Of a stretch of DNA of 64,000 nucleotides, positions 28,756 through 39,240 are shown piece after piece. Both the position numbers and the translations under genes were made by a program. The notes under the pieces are model-generated. The model was not told the DNA's origin and did not search any database. It saw only the letters and a list, made by a program, of their open reading frames with translations. This DNA is from Massilia rubra. GTDB lineage: Bacteria; Pseudomonadota; Gammaproteobacteria; Burkholderiales; Burkholderiaceae_D. The stretch is from contig NZ_VUYU01000009.1 of NCBI RefSeq assembly GCF_011682065.1, forward strand, positions 62,001-126,000. The letters run 5' to 3'. Every line of letters begins with the position of its first letter. Position 1 is the first letter of the stretch.

Positions 28756-31094
28756 CAGACCCCCTCCCCTGCTTTTTCAACTGTGATCGCACCGAACATC
28801 GCGCCCAAGGTGGCGGTCAGCGGATGCGCCGAGGCGACACGCACGGTGTTGGCCGGCAGGCGGGCATCGACGCCGGCCACCAGGATGGCCGAGCCCGAAC
28901 CTTGCGACACTTTTACCTTGGCGCCGGCCTGCACGCCCAGCTTGGCGGCCAGGTCGGCCGGCAAGATCACCAGTGGCGCGTTGGCGTCGGCGGTGCGCAG
29001 CAGCGGCTCGGAACGGCGCGCGATGGCGTCGGCAAAGTAGATCGGCACATCGGTGACGCGTTCCAGCGCGGTGCCGGTGCCGTAGGCGGCGCTTTTCAAG
29101 GCGGCCTTGCCGGTGTTGTTCAGCTTGGCCGACAGGTCGGTCACGTCTTTGCCGAACAGCTCGTCGCGAATCGCTTCGGAGGTGTCGTACTCGAAACCGG
29201 ACAGGCCCAGCAGGTTGCCTAGCACGCGCAGCACTTTCCATGCCGGGCGGGTGTCGCCGAGCGGCTTGACGGTGCCGTTGAAACTTTGCGCGCGGCCTTC
29301 GCAGTTCACGAACGTGCCCGAGGTTTCGCTGAATGGCGACACCGGCAGCAGCACGTCGGCGTACTCGAAACCATGCTGGAAGGCCGACATGACGACGACC
29401 ATTTCGGCGCTGTCGAGCGCGGCGCGCGCTTGCTGCGGGTTGGCGCAATCGAGTTCCGGCTCGGCGTTGAGCAGCACGTAAGCTTTTTTCGGTACCGAAA
29501 ACACTGGCGCCGCGTTCTTGGCGAACGCGCCGACCAGGTAACCGCCGACCGTGTTGGCGGCCTCGGTCAGGTAACCGAACTTGGCGCCGGTCTGTTCGGC
29601 GATCCACTGCGCAGCCGCGTGCAGCGCGGACGCTTGCGGATGGTGGGCGGCGGCGTTGCCGAGCAAGACCACGCCCGGCAGGTTTTCGTCGCCGGTGTTC
29701 AGGCTGGCGGCAATCGCCTTGGCGGCATCGCTTGCTTCGATGTTCTCGAAACCGGCCGGCGCGGCCACGCCCTTGGCGGCGGCGACCGCGGCCACGATGC
29801 TCGACAAGGCGGCGAGCCAGTCGGACGGCGCGGCGATGATCTTGTTGGCGGTCGGGATCAACAGTTCGTCATCCGATGCGTGCACCAGCGACAGCTTGGC
29901 GCCGCCCTTGACGGCAGCGCGCAGGCGCGTGGCGACCAGCGGATGATCCTTGCGGATGAACGAACCGATGACCAGTGCGCGCTTAACAAGCGACAGCTCG
30001 GCGATCGGCATGCCCAGCCATGGCGTGACCTGGCCGTCCAGCGCGAAGTCGCTCTGGCGCAGGCGGAAGTCGACGTGCTCGGAACCGATGCCGCGGATCG
30101 CCTTTTGCAGCAAATGCAGCTCTTCGACGGTCGAATGGGCGGTGGCGACGGCGGCGATGCTGTCCGCGCCATGCTCATGCTTGATGTTGCGCAAGCCGTG
30201 CGCCACGTATTCGAGCGCGGTCTGCCAGTCGGTCTCGGCCCACTGGCCGCCCTGCTTGATCATCGGCTTGGTCAGGCGCGACTGGTTGTCCAGCGCTTCG
30301 TACGAGAAACGGTCTTTGTCCGAAATCCAGCACTCATTGATGCTGTCGTTTTCCAGCGGCAGCACGCGCATGACTTTGCCGCCCTTGACCTGGACGATCA
30401 GGTTGGTGCCGAGCGAATCGTGCGGGCTGACCGATTTGCGGCGCGACAGTTCCCAGGTACGGGCGCTGTAGCGGAACGGCTTGGAGGTCAGTGCGCCGAC
30501 CGGGCACAGGTCGATCATATTGCCCGACACTTCCGAATCGACGGTCTTGCCGACGAAGGAGGTGATTTCGGCATGTTCGCCACGGCCCAGCATGCCCAGT
30601 TCCATGACGCCGGCCACTTCCTGGCCGAAACGTACGCAACGGGTGCAGTGGATGCAACGGGTCATTTCCTGCATCGAGATCAGCGGGCCCGCATCTTTCG
30701 GCGGAACCACGCGTTTTTCTTCTTCGTAGCGCGAGTTCGACTTGCCGTAACCGACCGCCAAGTCTTGCAACTGGCATTCGCCGCCCTGGTCGCAGATCGG
30801 GCAGTCGAGCGGGTGGTTAATCAGCAAGAATTCCATCACGGATTTCTGTGCCTGTACCGCCTTTTCGCTGTTCGAACGCACGATCATGCCCGCCGAGACC
30901 GGCGTGGCGCAAGCCGGCAAAGGCTTGGGCGCCTTCTCGACTTCGACCAGGCACATGCGGCAGTTGGCTGCGATCGACAATTTCTTGTGATAGCAGAAGT
31001 GCGGAATGTAGGTGCCCAGCTTGTTGGCCGCGTCCATCACCATGCTACCCGGTGGGACTTCTACCTTCTTACCGTCAATTTCAATTTCAACCAT
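28755..31094 (-). CDS. nuoG: NADH-quinone oxidoreductase subunit G
   Basis: 779 residues. N-terminal 2Fe-2S domain ([20 protein letters not shown]), the His-ligated cluster region [12 protein letters not shown], 4Fe-4S motif [14 protein letters not shown] and the later [10 protein letters not shown] block, followed by a molybdopterin-oxidoreductase-like domain that lacks cofactor. Carries clusters N1b, N4 and N5 in the peripheral arm. 15 bp after nuoF. Confidence 0.98.
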   Translation of the reverse strand: MVEIEIDGKKVEVPPGSMVMDAANKLGTYIPHFCYHKKLSIAANCRMCLVEVEKAPKPLPACATPVSAGMIVRSNSEKAVQAQKSVMEFLLINHPLDCPICDQGGECQLQDLAVGYGKSNSRYEEEKRVVPPKDAGPLISMQEMTRCIHCTRCVRFGQEVAGVMELGMLGRGEHAEITSFVGKTVDSEVSGNMIDLCPVGALTSKPFRYSARTWELSRRKSVSPHDSLGTNLIVQVKGGKVMRVLPLENDSINECWISDKDRFSYEALDNQSRLTKPMIKQGGQWAETDWQTALEYVAHGLRNIKHEHGADSIAAVATAHSTVEELHLLQKAIRGIGSEHVDFRLRQSDFALDGQVTPWLGMPIAELSLVKRALVIGSFIRKDHPLVATRLRAAVKGGAKLSLVHASDDELLIPTANKIIAAPSDWLAALSSIVAAVAAAKGVAAPAGFENIEASDAAKAIAASLNTGDENLPGVVLLGNAAAHHPQASALHAAAQWIAEQTGAKFGYLTEAANTVGGYLVGAFAKNAAPVFSVPKKAYVLLNAEPELDCANPQQARAALDSAEMVVVMSAFQHGFEYADVLLPVSPFSETSGTFVNCEGRAQSFNGTVKPLGDTRPAWKVLRVLGNLLGLSGFEYDTSEAIRDELFGKDVTDLSAKLNNTGKAALKSAAYGTGTALERVTDVPIYFADAIARRSEPLLRTADANAPLVILPADLAAKLGVQAGAKVKVSQGSGSAILVAGVDARLPANTVRVASAHPLTATLGAMFGAITVEKAGEGV

Positions 31095-31109
31095 GAGATT
31101 TCTCTGGCC

Positions 31110-32405
31110 TTAGATATAAGCGGGCACCAGACAGTGCTTGTGCTCGATGTGATATTCAAATTCTTCGCGGAAGTTCTTCACGAAAGCGCGTACCGGCATC
31201 GCCGCCGCATCACCGAGGGCGCAAATGGTGCGGCCCTGGATGTTGTCGGCGATCGAGTTGAGCATGTCCAGGTCGTCGGGACGGCCCTGGCCGTGCTCGA
31301 TGCGGTGGACCATGCGGTACATCCAGCCCGTGCCTTCGCGGCACGGCGTGCACTGGCCGCAAGACTCTTCATAATAGAAATACGACAGGCGCAGCAGCGA
31401 CTTGACCATGCAGCGCGTCTCGTCCATGACGATCACGGCGCCCGAACCGAGCATGGAGCCGGCCTTGGCGATCGAATCGTAGTCGAGATCGGTGTTCATC
31501 ATGAGCTCGCCACGGATCACCGGGGCGGACGAACCGCCGGGAATGACCGCCTTGATCTTTTTGCCGCCGCGCATGCCGCCAGCCAGTTCCAGCAGCTTGG
31601 CGAACGGCGTGCCGAGCGGCACTTCGTAGTTGCCCGGCAAGTTGACGTCGCCCGAGATCGAGAAAATCTTGCTGCCGCCATTGTTCGGCTTGCCGATGGC
31701 GGCGTACTTCTCGCCACCCATGTTCAGCAGGAAGGGCACGGCGGCAAACGTTTCGGTATTGTTGATCGTGGTCGGCTTGCCGTACAGGCCGAACGAGGCC
31801 GGGAACGGCGGCTTGAAGCGCGGCTGTCCCTTCTTGCCTTCGAGCGACTCGAGCAGCGCGGTTTCTTCGCCGCAGATGTAGGCGCCGTAACCGTGCGCGG
31901 CGTGCAGCTGGAAGCAAAATTCGCTGCCCATGATCTTGTCGCCCAGGAAGCCGGCGGCGCGCGCCTCGTCCAGTGCGTCTTCAAAGCGCGCGTATTCGGC
32001 CCAGATTTCGCCGTGGATGTAGTTGTAGCCGACCGTGATGCCCATCGCGTAGGCGCCGATGGCCATGCCTTCGATCAGCGCGTGCGGATTGTAGCGGATG
32101 ATGTCGCGGTCCTTGAACGTGCCCGGCTCGCCTTCGTCGGTATTGCAGACGAGGTATTTCTGGCCCGGGAACTGGCGCGGCATGAAGCTCCACTTCAAGC
32201 CCGTCGGAAAACCGGCGCCGCCACGGCCGCGCAGGGAACCGGCCTTGAGTTCGGCGATGATCGCTTCCGGCGTGATTTTTTCTTCCAGGATACGGCGCAG
32301 CGCGGAATAGCCGCCACGGTTCACGTAATCCTGCAAGTGCCAGTTCTGGCCGTCGAGGCCGGCCAGGATGACCGGGTCGATGTGACGTGAATGGAGCGAT
32401 GTCAT
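31110..32405 (-). CDS. nuoF: NADH-quinone oxidoreductase subunit F
   Basis: 431 residues from the ATG at 32405, overlapping the nuoE stop (ATGA). NADH and FMN binding loops [13 protein letters not shown] and [15 protein letters not shown]; the C-terminal [11 protein letters not shown] plus a distal Cys ligate cluster N3. NADH entry point of complex I. Confidence 0.98.
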   Translation of the reverse strand: MTSLHSRHIDPVILAGLDGQNWHLQDYVNRGGYSALRRILEEKITPEAIIAELKAGSLRGRGGAGFPTGLKWSFMPRQFPGQKYLVCNTDEGEPGTFKDRDIIRYNPHALIEGMAIGAYAMGITVGYNYIHGEIWAEYARFEDALDEARAAGFLGDKIMGSEFCFQLHAAHGYGAYICGEETALLESLEGKKGQPRFKPPFPASFGLYGKPTTINNTETFAAVPFLLNMGGEKYAAIGKPNNGGSKIFSISGDVNLPGNYEVPLGTPFAKLLELAGGMRGGKKIKAVIPGGSSAPVIRGELMMNTDLDYDSIAKAGSMLGSGAVIVMDETRCMVKSLLRLSYFYYEESCGQCTPCREGTGWMYRMVHRIEHGQGRPDDLDMLNSIADNIQGRTICALGDAAAMPVRAFVKNFREEFEYHIEHKHCLVPAYI

Positions 32406-32881
32406 TTCTTGAGTTCCTCGACCAGTGCATCGATTTTGCTGTCCGACATCAGGCTGCACATGCGCTTGTTATTGACCAGCATCACCGGCGCATCGGCGCA
32501 GGCGCCCATGCACTCGCCTTCGACCAGCGTGAACTGGCCGTCGGCCGAGGTGGCGCGGTAGCCGATGCCGAGTTTTTCTTGCAGATAGTGACCGGCGTGC
32601 TCGCCGCCCGACAGGGCGCACGGCAGGTTGGTGCACACGGAAATCTTGTACTTGCCGACCGGCTTGACGTTGTACATATTGTAGAAGGTCGCCACTTCCT
32701 GCACGGCGATGGCGGGCATGCCGAGGTAATCGGCGACATCCTGCATCACTTCCGGCGGGAGCCAGCCTTTTTCATCCTGCGCAATGGCGAGCGCCGCCAT
32801 GACCGCGGACTCTTTATGGTCGGGCGGATACTTGGCGACTTCACGGTCGATTTTTTTGTAAGACTGCTCTGATAACAACAT
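32402..32881 (-). CDS. nuoE: NADH-quinone oxidoreductase subunit E
   Basis: 159 residues. Thioredoxin-like 2Fe-2S subunit; the four cysteine ligands lie in [10 protein letters not shown] and [10 protein letters not shown] (cluster N1a). Pairs with NuoF in the NADH dehydrogenase tip. 25 bp after nuoD. Confidence 0.97.
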   Translation of the reverse strand: MLLSEQSYKKIDREVAKYPPDHKESAVMAALAIAQDEKGWLPPEVMQDVADYLGMPAIAVQEVATFYNMYNVKPVGKYKISVCTNLPCALSGGEHAGHYLQEKLGIGYRATSADGQFTLVEGECMGACADAPVMLVNNKRMCSLMSDSKIDALVEELKK

Positions 32882-32906
32882 GGTTGTGCCTCAAATGGTC
32901 GACTGC

Positions 32907-34160
32907 TTAGCGGTCGATACTGCCGAATACGATGTCCTGGGTGCCGATGATGGTGACGGCGTCGGCGAGCATGTGGCCGCGCGCCATTTCATCCAGGCTT
33001 TGCAAGTGCGCATAGTCCGGGGCGCGGATCTTCAGTCGGTACGGCTTGTTGGCGCCGTCCGACACAATGTAGATGCCGAACTCGCCCTTCGGATGCTCGA
33101 CCGCGGCATACGCCTCGCCCGGCGGCACGTGGAAGCCTTCGGTAAACAGCTTGAAGTGGTGAATCAGCGACTCCATGTTCGACTTCATCTCGGTGCGGCG
33201 CGGCGGCGCAACCTTGTGGTTGTCGGTCATGACCGGGCCCGGATTGGCGCGCAGCCAGCGCGACGCCTGCTGGATGATGCGGTTCGACTGGCGCATTTCT
33301 TCCACGCGCACCAGGTAGCGGTCGTAGCAATCGCCATTGGTGCCGACCGGCACGTCGAAATCCATCTTGTCGTACACGGCGTAGGGCTGCTTCTTGCGCA
33401 AGTCCCACTCCACGCCCGAGCCGCGCAGCATGGGGCCGGTAAAGCCCATGGCCTTGGCCGCTTCCGGGCTGACCACGCCGATGCCGACGGTACGCTGTTT
33501 CCAGATACGGTTGTCGGTCAGCAGGGTTTCGTACTCGTCCACATAGGTGACGAAACGCTTGGAAAAGTCGTCGAGGAAGTCGAGCAGCGAGCCCTGGCGG
33601 TGTTCGTTCAGTTCATCGATGGCCTTGGCGCTGCGGATGATCGATGCCTTGTGCTTGGGCATCGCGTCCGGCAGGTCGCGGTACACGCCGCCCGGGCGGT
33701 AGTAGGCCGCGTGCATGCGCGCGCCGGACACCGCTTCGTAGCAGTCGAACAAGTCTTCGCGGTCGCGGAAGGCGTACAGGAAGGGGCCCATGGCGCCGAC
33801 GTCGAGCGCGTGCGTGCCGAGCCACATCAGGTGGTTCAGCAAGCGCGTGATTTCGTCGAACATGACGCGGATATATTGGGCGCGCACGGGCACCTCGATG
33901 CCCAGCAGCTTTTCGATCGCCAACACGTAACCGTGCTCATTGCTCATCATCGACACATAGTCGAGACGGTCCATGTACGGCACGGTTTGCAGGTAAGTGC
34001 GGGTTTCGGCCAGTTTTTCGGTGGCGCGGTGCAACAGGCCGATGTGCGGATCGGCACGCTGGATGACTTCGCCGTCGAGCTCGAGCACCAGGCGCAGCAC
34101 GCCGTGCGCGGCCGGGTGCTGCGGACCGAAGTTGAGGGTGTAGTTCTTAATTTCAGCCAT
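32907..34160 (-). CDS. nuoD: NADH-quinone oxidoreductase subunit D
   Basis: 417 residues. The 49-kDa homologue lining the quinone cavity; conserved [20 protein letters not shown] with the quinone-facing His, and the C-terminal [13 protein letters not shown]. Encoded separately from nuoC, unlike the fused nuoCD of enterics. Start and nuoC stop share one base. Confidence 0.98.
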   Translation of the reverse strand: MAEIKNYTLNFGPQHPAAHGVLRLVLELDGEVIQRADPHIGLLHRATEKLAETRTYLQTVPYMDRLDYVSMMSNEHGYVLAIEKLLGIEVPVRAQYIRVMFDEITRLLNHLMWLGTHALDVGAMGPFLYAFRDREDLFDCYEAVSGARMHAAYYRPGGVYRDLPDAMPKHKASIIRSAKAIDELNEHRQGSLLDFLDDFSKRFVTYVDEYETLLTDNRIWKQRTVGIGVVSPEAAKAMGFTGPMLRGSGVEWDLRKKQPYAVYDKMDFDVPVGTNGDCYDRYLVRVEEMRQSNRIIQQASRWLRANPGPVMTDNHKVAPPRRTEMKSNMESLIHHFKLFTEGFHVPPGEAYAAVEHPKGEFGIYIVSDGANKPYRLKIRAPDYAHLQSLDEMARGHMLADAVTIIGTQDIVFGSIDR

Positions 34161-34753
34161 TATTTCATCCCGTAGGTTTCTTCGCGGATCACGCGCGGAA
34201 TGATTTCACGCGGCTCGATCGTCACGGCTTGGTAGATCACGCGCTTCTGTTCCGGGTCGTAACGCATTTCGACGTAACCGGAAATCGGGAAGTCCTTGCG
34301 GAACGGATGGCCGATGAAGCCGTAGTCGGTCAGGATGCGGCGCAGGTCGTTGTGACCTTCGAACAGGATGCCGAACAGGTCGAACGCTTCGCGCTCGTAC
34401 CAGTTGGCGGCGCGCCACAGTTCGACCACGGAGGCGAGCACCGGGGTATCGTCGTCTTCGGCGAACACGCGCACGCGCACGCGCCAGTTGTGTTCGATCG
34501 ACAGCAGGTGCGAGACGGCCGCGAAACGCGCGCCTTCCCAGGTACCTTCGCCGTAGGTGGAGTAATCCACGCCGCACAGGTCGAGCAATTGTTCGAAATG
34601 GAGGGCCGGATTGTCGCGCAGGGTCTGCATCGCGGCGTAATAGCCGGCGGCCTTGACCACTACGGTCACTTCGCCCAGCGCCACCGTAATAGCGGCGCCC
34701 TCACCCAGTGCGGTACGCAGGGCGAGTTCAAGGGCTTCGAGTTTTGTCGTCAT
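34160..34753 (-). CDS. nuoC: NADH-quinone oxidoreductase subunit C
   Basis: 197 residues. 30-kDa subunit of the peripheral arm; signature block [37 protein letters not shown] around residues 117-150. Structural scaffold for NuoD and NuoB. 15 bp after nuoB. Confidence 0.97.
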   Translation of the reverse strand: MTTKLEALELALRTALGEGAAITVALGEVTVVVKAAGYYAAMQTLRDNPALHFEQLLDLCGVDYSTYGEGTWEGARFAAVSHLLSIEHNWRVRVRVFAEDDDTPVLASVVELWRAANWYEREAFDLFGILFEGHNDLRRILTDYGFIGHPFRKDFPISGYVEMRYDPEQKRVIYQAVTIEPREIIPRVIREETYGMK

Positions 34754-34768
34754 GGTGGAAACCGCTTC

Positions 34769-35245
34769 TTAACGTGCGATGGTATTGGTGCGCTTGATCT
34801 TGTTCTGCAATTGCAGAATCCCGTACAGCAGCGCTTCGGCGGTCGGCGGACAGCCCGGCACGTAGACATCGACCGGCACGATGCGGTCGCAACCGCGCAC
34901 CACCGAGTACGAATAGTGATAGTAGCCGCCGCCGTTGGCGCACGAGCCCATCGAGATGACCCAGCGCGGCTCCGGCATCTGGTCGTAGACCTTGCGCAGG
35001 GCCGGCGCCATCTTGTTGCACAGCGTGCCAGCGACGATCATCACGTCGGACTGGCGCGGCGAGGGACGGAACACGACGCCGAAGCGGTCCATGTCGTAGC
35101 GGGCCGCGCCCGTGTGCATCATTTCGACGGCGCAGCAAGCCAGGCCGAACGTCATCGGGAACATCGACCCGGTACGCGCCCAGTTGATCAGCTTGTCTGC
35201 TGTCGTGGTGATGAAACCTTCGTTTAATACGCCTTCAATTGACAT
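34769..35245 (-). CDS. nuoB: NADH-quinone oxidoreductase subunit B
   Basis: 158 residues. Cluster N2 ligands are the tandem Cys pair in [13 protein letters not shown] plus the Cys in GSCANGGG and [14 protein letters not shown]. Passes electrons to quinone at the NuoD/NuoH interface. Follows nuoA by 3 bp. Confidence 0.98.
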   Translation of the reverse strand: MSIEGVLNEGFITTTADKLINWARTGSMFPMTFGLACCAVEMMHTGAARYDMDRFGVVFRPSPRQSDVMIVAGTLCNKMAPALRKVYDQMPEPRWVISMGSCANGGGYYHYSYSVVRGCDRIVPVDVYVPGCPPTAEALLYGILQLQNKIKRTNTIAR

Positions 35246-35248
35246 GGC

Positions 35249-35608
35249 TTATTCCCAATCAAGGGCACCTTTCTTCCAGATATACCAAAAACCGACCACA
35301 AACTCGGCGATGAAGACCATCATCGTCACGAAGCCGGACCAGCCCAGTTCACGCATGGAAACGCCCCATGGGAAGAAGAATGCCGTTTCCAGATCAAACA
35401 AAATAAACAGGATTGCCACCAGGTAGTAGCGGACGTCGAACTTCATGCGCGCGTCTTCGAACGCTTCGAAGCCGCACTCGTAAGGCGACAGCTTGGCGGA
35501 ATCGGGCTTATGGGGAGAGAGCAGATATCCCAGTACCTGCGGGACGACACCGACACCGATGCCAACCAGGATGAACAACAGGACGGGGAAGTAATTATCG
35601 AGGTTCAC
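35249..35608 (-). CDS. nuoA: NADH-quinone oxidoreductase subunit A
   Basis: 119 residues; starts with GTG at 35608 (the frame has no better ATG that keeps the conserved N-terminus). Three membrane helices, with the conserved [20 protein letters not shown] loop that lies at the quinone chamber. First gene of the nuo operon; its promoter should lie in 35609-35719, below the tRNA terminator, but I see no clear box. Confidence 0.96.
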   Translation of the reverse strand: MNLDNYFPVLLFILVGIGVGVVPQVLGYLLSPHKPDSAKLSPYECGFEAFEDARMKFDVRYYLVAILFILFDLETAFFFPWGVSMRELGWSGFVTMMVFIAEFVVGFWYIWKKGALDWE

Positions 35609-35719
35609 TTGATGGAGCCTATCTTGAACGATCGGTTAATGAAACACTGCATGTCGCAGCGCCCTACCGCACGAACCTGGCTTGAACCTTGCCACCAGGA
35701 CCGTACGACTGATCCTCGC

Positions 35720-35773
35720 AAAAAAGCCAGCTTAGGCATAAACATGTTCGCTTATGCAACCTTGCTGGCTTTT
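35720..35773 (-). terminator. Rho-independent terminator after tRNA-Leu
   Basis: On the minus strand, AAAAGCCAGC (35773-35764) pairs with GCTGGCTTTT (35731-35722), with an inner stem GCATAA/TTATGC, followed by a run of six T (35725-35720). It ends tRNA-Leu transcription 8 nt past the CCA end and separates the tRNA from the nuo operon. Confidence 0.85.
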
Positions 35774-35780
35774 ATATTCT

Positions 35781-35867
35781 TGGTGCCGACGGCGAGACTC
35801 GAACTCGCACAGGCTTTCGCCCACTACCCCCTCAAGATAGCGTGTCTACCAATTTCACCACGTCGGC
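35781..35867 (-). tRNA. tRNA-Leu (anticodon GAG)
   Basis: 87 nt including an encoded CCA end. Acceptor stem GCCGACG pairs with CGTCGGC; D-arm with GGTAGACAC; anticodon arm reads CTATCTTGAGGGGGTAG with GAG in the loop; long variable arm GTGGGCGAAAGCCTGTG, the class II feature of tRNA-Leu; T-arm GCGAGTTCGAGTCTCGC. Reads CUC/CUU codons. Confidence 0.96.
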
Positions 35868-35879
35868 ATTGAGTCCGCT

Positions 35880-35909
35880 ATTCTAACATTGTTACATCAC
35901 TGTATTCAA
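35880..35909 (-). promoter_or_regulatory. Sigma-70-type promoter of tRNA-Leu
   Basis: Minus strand: -35 TTGAAT at 35909-35904, 18-bp spacer, -10 TAGAAT at 35885-35880, placing the start about 6 nt before the tRNA 5' end. Spacing and position fit a strong stable-RNA promoter. Confidence 0.65.
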
Positions 35910-36033
35910 TGCAAAATTGCGCGAAAACAAGGATAAAACAGAAAAACTTTACTTCTTTTTGATACCGGCCAATATACAGCCTTACTGCCTGCACTAATAC
36001 TCTGTGCGCGGGCAGTATTCTAACAGAAAACGA

Positions 36034-36504
36034 TTACTTTGGCAGCTGATTAGCAGGTGCTGGCGGAACAATTGCTGGCGCAGTCGCCGGAGCGGCCGCC
36101 GGCGTAGTGCCGCCGGTGGTGACCGACGCTGGCGGCGCGGCTGGCGTCGCCACCGGTGCGGCTGGTGCGACTGGCGCAGCGGTCGGGATCGCGGCCGAGC
36201 CGGTCACTGGAGCTGGCGCGGTCACTGCGGCGCGGTCCATCAGGCCGCCGCCGGTGGTGCCGGTGTGGGTCTTGGCAAAATACGCCAGGCCCAGGGTGGC
36301 GCCGAAAAACACCGCGGCGGCCACGCCGGTCGACTTCGACATGAAGTTCGACGAGCCGGTGGCGCCGAACAGGCTGCCGGAAGCGCCGGAACCGAAAGCC
36401 GCACCCATATCGGCGCCCTTGCCATGCTGCAGCAATACCAGGCCGATGATCGCCAGAGCGGAAAGAACCTGTACAACAACTACCAGATTGAACAACGTGT
36501 TCAT
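36034..36504 (-). CDS. secG: Preprotein translocase subunit SecG
   Basis: 156 residues; two membrane helices with the conserved LLQHGKGADMGAAFG loop between them. Core is normal (~75 residues), but the C-terminal half is an Ala/Pro/Thr-rich tail (VAPAAPVATPAAPP), longer than in enterics and common in this lineage. Auxiliary subunit of SecYEG. Sits 36 bp after tpiA, a conserved tpiA-secG-tRNA-nuo order. A weak hairpin (35984-36016) follows the stop. Confidence 0.95.
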   Translation of the reverse strand: MNTLFNLVVVVQVLSALAIIGLVLLQHGKGADMGAAFGSGASGSLFGATGSSNFMSKSTGVAAAVFFGATLGLAYFAKTHTGTTGGGLMDRAAVTAPAPVTGSAAIPTAAPVAPAAPVATPAAPPASVTTGGTTPAAAPATAPAIVPPAPANQLPK

Positions 36505-36540
36505 TGCTTATTCCATTCCAAGTTTAACAACAATAATAGT

Positions 36541-37296
36541 TCAATTGGCCGCATGAAGAATGGCGAGGAAATCCGCCGCCTTCAATGCCGCCCCGCCGAT
36601 GAGGCCACCGTCAATATCTGGCTGGGCCATCAATTCAAGGGCGTTATCGGGCTTCATGCTGCCGCCGTACAAAATCTGCACTGTCTCGGCCGCTACTGCA
36701 TTCTTCGCCATCAGTTGCGCGCGCAACTGGGCGTGGACTTCCTGGGCCATGGCCGGCGTGGCGGTCTTGCCGGTGCCGATTGCCCAGACTGGCTCGTAGG
36801 CGACGACGATCTGCGCCACGCGCTCGCCCACCAGGTCGAGCACGGCGCCGAGCTGGCCCGACACCACGGCCACGGTCTGGCCGGCGTCGCGTTCGGCCAA
36901 GGTTTCGCCGACGCACACGATCGGGGTCATGCCGGCGTCGAGCACGGCGACGGCTTTTTTCGCCACCAGCTCGCTGCTTTCGGCATGGTAGGCGCGCCGC
37001 TCGGAGTGGCCGACGATCACGTAGGCGCAGGCGAAATCGGCCAGCATGGCAGCCGAGACTTCGCCGGTGAAGGCGCCGCCCGGCTGCGCCGAGACATCTT
37101 GCGCACCCCAGGCGAGCGCGCTGCCGGCCAGGCCATCCTGGCACTGGGCCAGATAGGGCGCCGGCGCGCACACGGCGCAAGCGGCGTTAGTAGTGTCAGC
37201 GGCATTGACGCCCGCGACGATGCCGGCCAACAGGCTTGCATTCGCGGCACGGTTGCCGTTCATCTTCCAATTTCCTACGACCAGTTTGCGACGCAT
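36541..37296 (-). CDS. tpiA: Triose-phosphate isomerase
   Basis: 251 residues. TIM barrel with substrate Lys in GNWKMNG, catalytic His in VGHSERR, catalytic Glu in [16 protein letters not shown] and the phosphate loop YGGSMKPDN. Interconverts DHAP and glyceraldehyde-3-phosphate in glycolysis and gluconeogenesis. Upstream partner of secG. Confidence 0.98.
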   Translation of the reverse strand: MRRKLVVGNWKMNGNRAANASLLAGIVAGVNAADTTNAACAVCAPAPYLAQCQDGLAGSALAWGAQDVSAQPGGAFTGEVSAAMLADFACAYVIVGHSERRAYHAESSELVAKKAVAVLDAGMTPIVCVGETLAERDAGQTVAVVSGQLGAVLDLVGERVAQIVVAYEPVWAIGTGKTATPAMAQEVHAQLRAQLMAKNAVAAETVQILYGGSMKPDNALELMAQPDIDGGLIGGAALKAADFLAILHAAN

Positions 37297-37379
37297 AGTA
37301 GCCCAGATTTAATTAACCCGCTATTTTAACCCCCGATCCGATGTCGGTCAAACAAAGGCCGGGGTCAGTTGCCAGCCGA

Positions 37380-38360
37380 TCACAGCACTTGCAACATGAT
37401 CTTCCCGATATGGGTAGAACTCTCCATCAGGGCGTGCGCCTGGGCGGCCTGTTCGAGCGGAAAAGTCTGGAAAATCACGGGGCGGATCTTGCCTTGCTCG
37501 ATCAGCGGCCAGACCTTGTCGCGCAGTTTGGCGGCGATGGCGCCCTTGAAGGCGACCGGACGCGGCCGCAGGGTCGAGCCGGAGATGGTCAGGCGACGCC
37601 GCAGCACCTGGCCGAGGTCGAGATTGGCCTTGGCGCCGCCCAGCAGCGCGATCAGGGCGATGCGGCCATCGTCGGCCAGGCAATCGATTTCGCGCGGAAT
37701 ATAGTCGCCGCCGACCATGTCGAGGACGACATCGACGCCCTTGTTGTCGGTGAGCGACTTGACGAGCGCCACGAAATCCTCGGTCTTGTAGTCGATGCCG
37801 CGTTCGGCGCCGAGCGACTCGGTGGCGCGGCACTTGTCGGCGCTGCCGGCGGTGGCGAACACGCGGTGGCCGAGCGCGGCGGCGAGCTGGATGGCGCTCA
37901 CGCCGATGCCGGAGGTGCCGCCCTGCACCAGCAGGGTTTCGCCCCCGGACAGGTGGGCGCGGTCGAACACATTGCTCCAGACCGTGAAGAAGTTTTCGGG
38001 CAGGGACGCCGCTTCGAGCGGGGACAGGCCCTTCGGCACCGGCAGGCACTGCTGCAGCGGCGCGGCGCAGTATTCGGCGTAGCCGCCGCCCTGGACCAGG
38101 GCGCACACCATGTCGCCTTTGGCGAAGGTGCTGCCGGCCAGGTCGCCGTCGACGATTTCGCCGGCTACTTCGAGGCCGGGCAGGTCGGAGGCGCCGGGCG
38201 GGACTGGATAGTGACCGAGGCGTTGCAGCACGTCGGGACGGTTGATGCCGGCCGCGTGCACGCGGATCAGCACTTCGCCGGCTTTCAGCTCAGGAACGGG
38301 ACGCTCGCACAGTTGCAATACATCGGCCGGACCGGGCTGTTTGATTTCGATGGCACGCAT
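37380..38360 (-). CDS. NAD(P)H-quinone oxidoreductase, zeta-crystallin/PIG3 type
   Basis: 326 residues from the ATG at 38360 (MRAIEIKQPG); eight more codons upstream are possible. Zinc-independent MDR fold: GroES-like N-terminus with HAAGINRPDVLQRLG and the NADPH-binding GGTSGIGVSAIQLA loop. No zinc ligands, as in PIG3-type quinone reductases. Convergent spacing to neighbours suggests it is its own unit. Confidence 0.9.
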   Translation of the reverse strand: MRAIEIKQPGPADVLQLCERPVPELKAGEVLIRVHAAGINRPDVLQRLGHYPVPPGASDLPGLEVAGEIVDGDLAGSTFAKGDMVCALVQGGGYAEYCAAPLQQCLPVPKGLSPLEAASLPENFFTVWSNVFDRAHLSGGETLLVQGGTSGIGVSAIQLAAALGHRVFATAGSADKCRATESLGAERGIDYKTEDFVALVKSLTDNKGVDVVLDMVGGDYIPREIDCLADDGRIALIALLGGAKANLDLGQVLRRRLTISGSTLRPRPVAFKGAIAAKLRDKVWPLIEQGKIRPVIFQTFPLEQAAQAHALMESSTHIGKIMLQVL

Positions 38361-38454
38361 GGGATGGGGCTCGCTTGGGGGCAAAAGGCGATTGTACGGG
38401 ATGTGGGGGATGCGTGTTTTTGCACGGCGCCGCCATCTACGCGATACCCAACAC

Positions 38455-39240
38455 TTACGTAGCTAAAGCGGACAGCGTCGTCAATTCGTTTTTCAGCAAA
38501 GTGGGAAGTTCTGAAAAAGGCTTGAAATCATCCTCCTCACTTAACGCGGAAAAATCCATCGGCGCCTTTGCGGAAACAGTGCAACGGAGTCGCATATTCA
38601 AGGGGGCATCCGGGTTCACGCATGTCACTTTCACCGCAAGAGTGCTGCGCGCGCCCTGGAGCAGCTTGCCCAGATCCTTGACATAGTATTTCGGGCAAAA
38701 TCCCGCGAGAAAAATCGGATTTTCCGTTCTTAAGGTCAAAGCATATGGATCATGCCGATTCTGGCTGTCTTGCATTAAAAATAGGTTGGCACCCTCCTCT
38801 AACTTGTCGATCAGCGCAATTGTTTCCCCCGGAAGAAACGAGAGACTTCTGGCAAAAAAATCCAAGCGATATTCACCATCTTTACTCATTTCTGGAGGGC
38901 GAAACAACTCAAGCGAATCGGTTCCGCGAATCCCGCCCGTTAACGCAAGAATCGACATGGGATCATTGCTTCCTTTTTCTAGCCCAAGCCATCGAAGATT
39001 GTCGGAGAATTCAGGCCGCGACTTGCTAATCAATCGATTAGAAAAAATTGGAAACAGCGCATCGGATTCGTAGACCACATCAAGGCGCCGTAAGCCACTA
39101 AAAGGAAGAAAATTGCTTGCTCGACAAGCACCTTGAGTATAGTTAAGACGATAGCCTCCCGAAACCGTTTGCTCGAGACATGCCACAGGAATCCATTCTC
39201 CCGAGCTAGGCTGCTGCCATGCAACATATAACTGTTTCAT
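38455..39240 (-). CDS. HIRAN-domain protein, partner of HipA-like kinase
   Basis: 261 residues. Residues ~1-95 resemble the HipA N-terminal couple subdomain (LYVAWQQPSSGEWIPVACLE, LFPIFSNRLISKSRPEF). Residues ~125-235 are HIRAN-like, with LFLMQDSQNRHDPYAL followed by an AGFCPKYY strand; HIRAN domains bind DNA ends or single strands in eukaryotic HLTF. Overlaps the kinase gene by 4 bp (ATGA). AT-richer than neighbours, consistent with transfer. Likely works with the kinase; exact role unknown. Confidence 0.7.
   Translation of the reverse strand: MKQLYVAWQQPSSGEWIPVACLEQTVSGGYRLNYTQGACRASNFLPFSGLRRLDVVYESDALFPIFSNRLISKSRPEFSDNLRWLGLEKGSNDPMSILALTGGIRGTDSLELFRPPEMSKDGEYRLDFFARSLSFLPGETIALIDKLEEGANLFLMQDSQNRHDPYALTLRTENPIFLAGFCPKYYVKDLGKLLQGARSTLAVKVTCVNPDAPLNMRLRCTVSAKAPMDFSALSEEDDFKPFSELPTLLKNELTTLSALAT

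Noticed and set aside
29286-32390. 1034-codon plus-strand open frame across nuoF and nuoG
   Set aside because: It is antisense to two fully conserved complex I genes; its product is Arg/Ala/Gly-rich without motifs, as expected from GC-rich third-position bias.
35984-36016. Hairpin after secG as a terminator
   Set aside because: The stem has mismatches and no T-run on the minus strand; left as a weak structure only.
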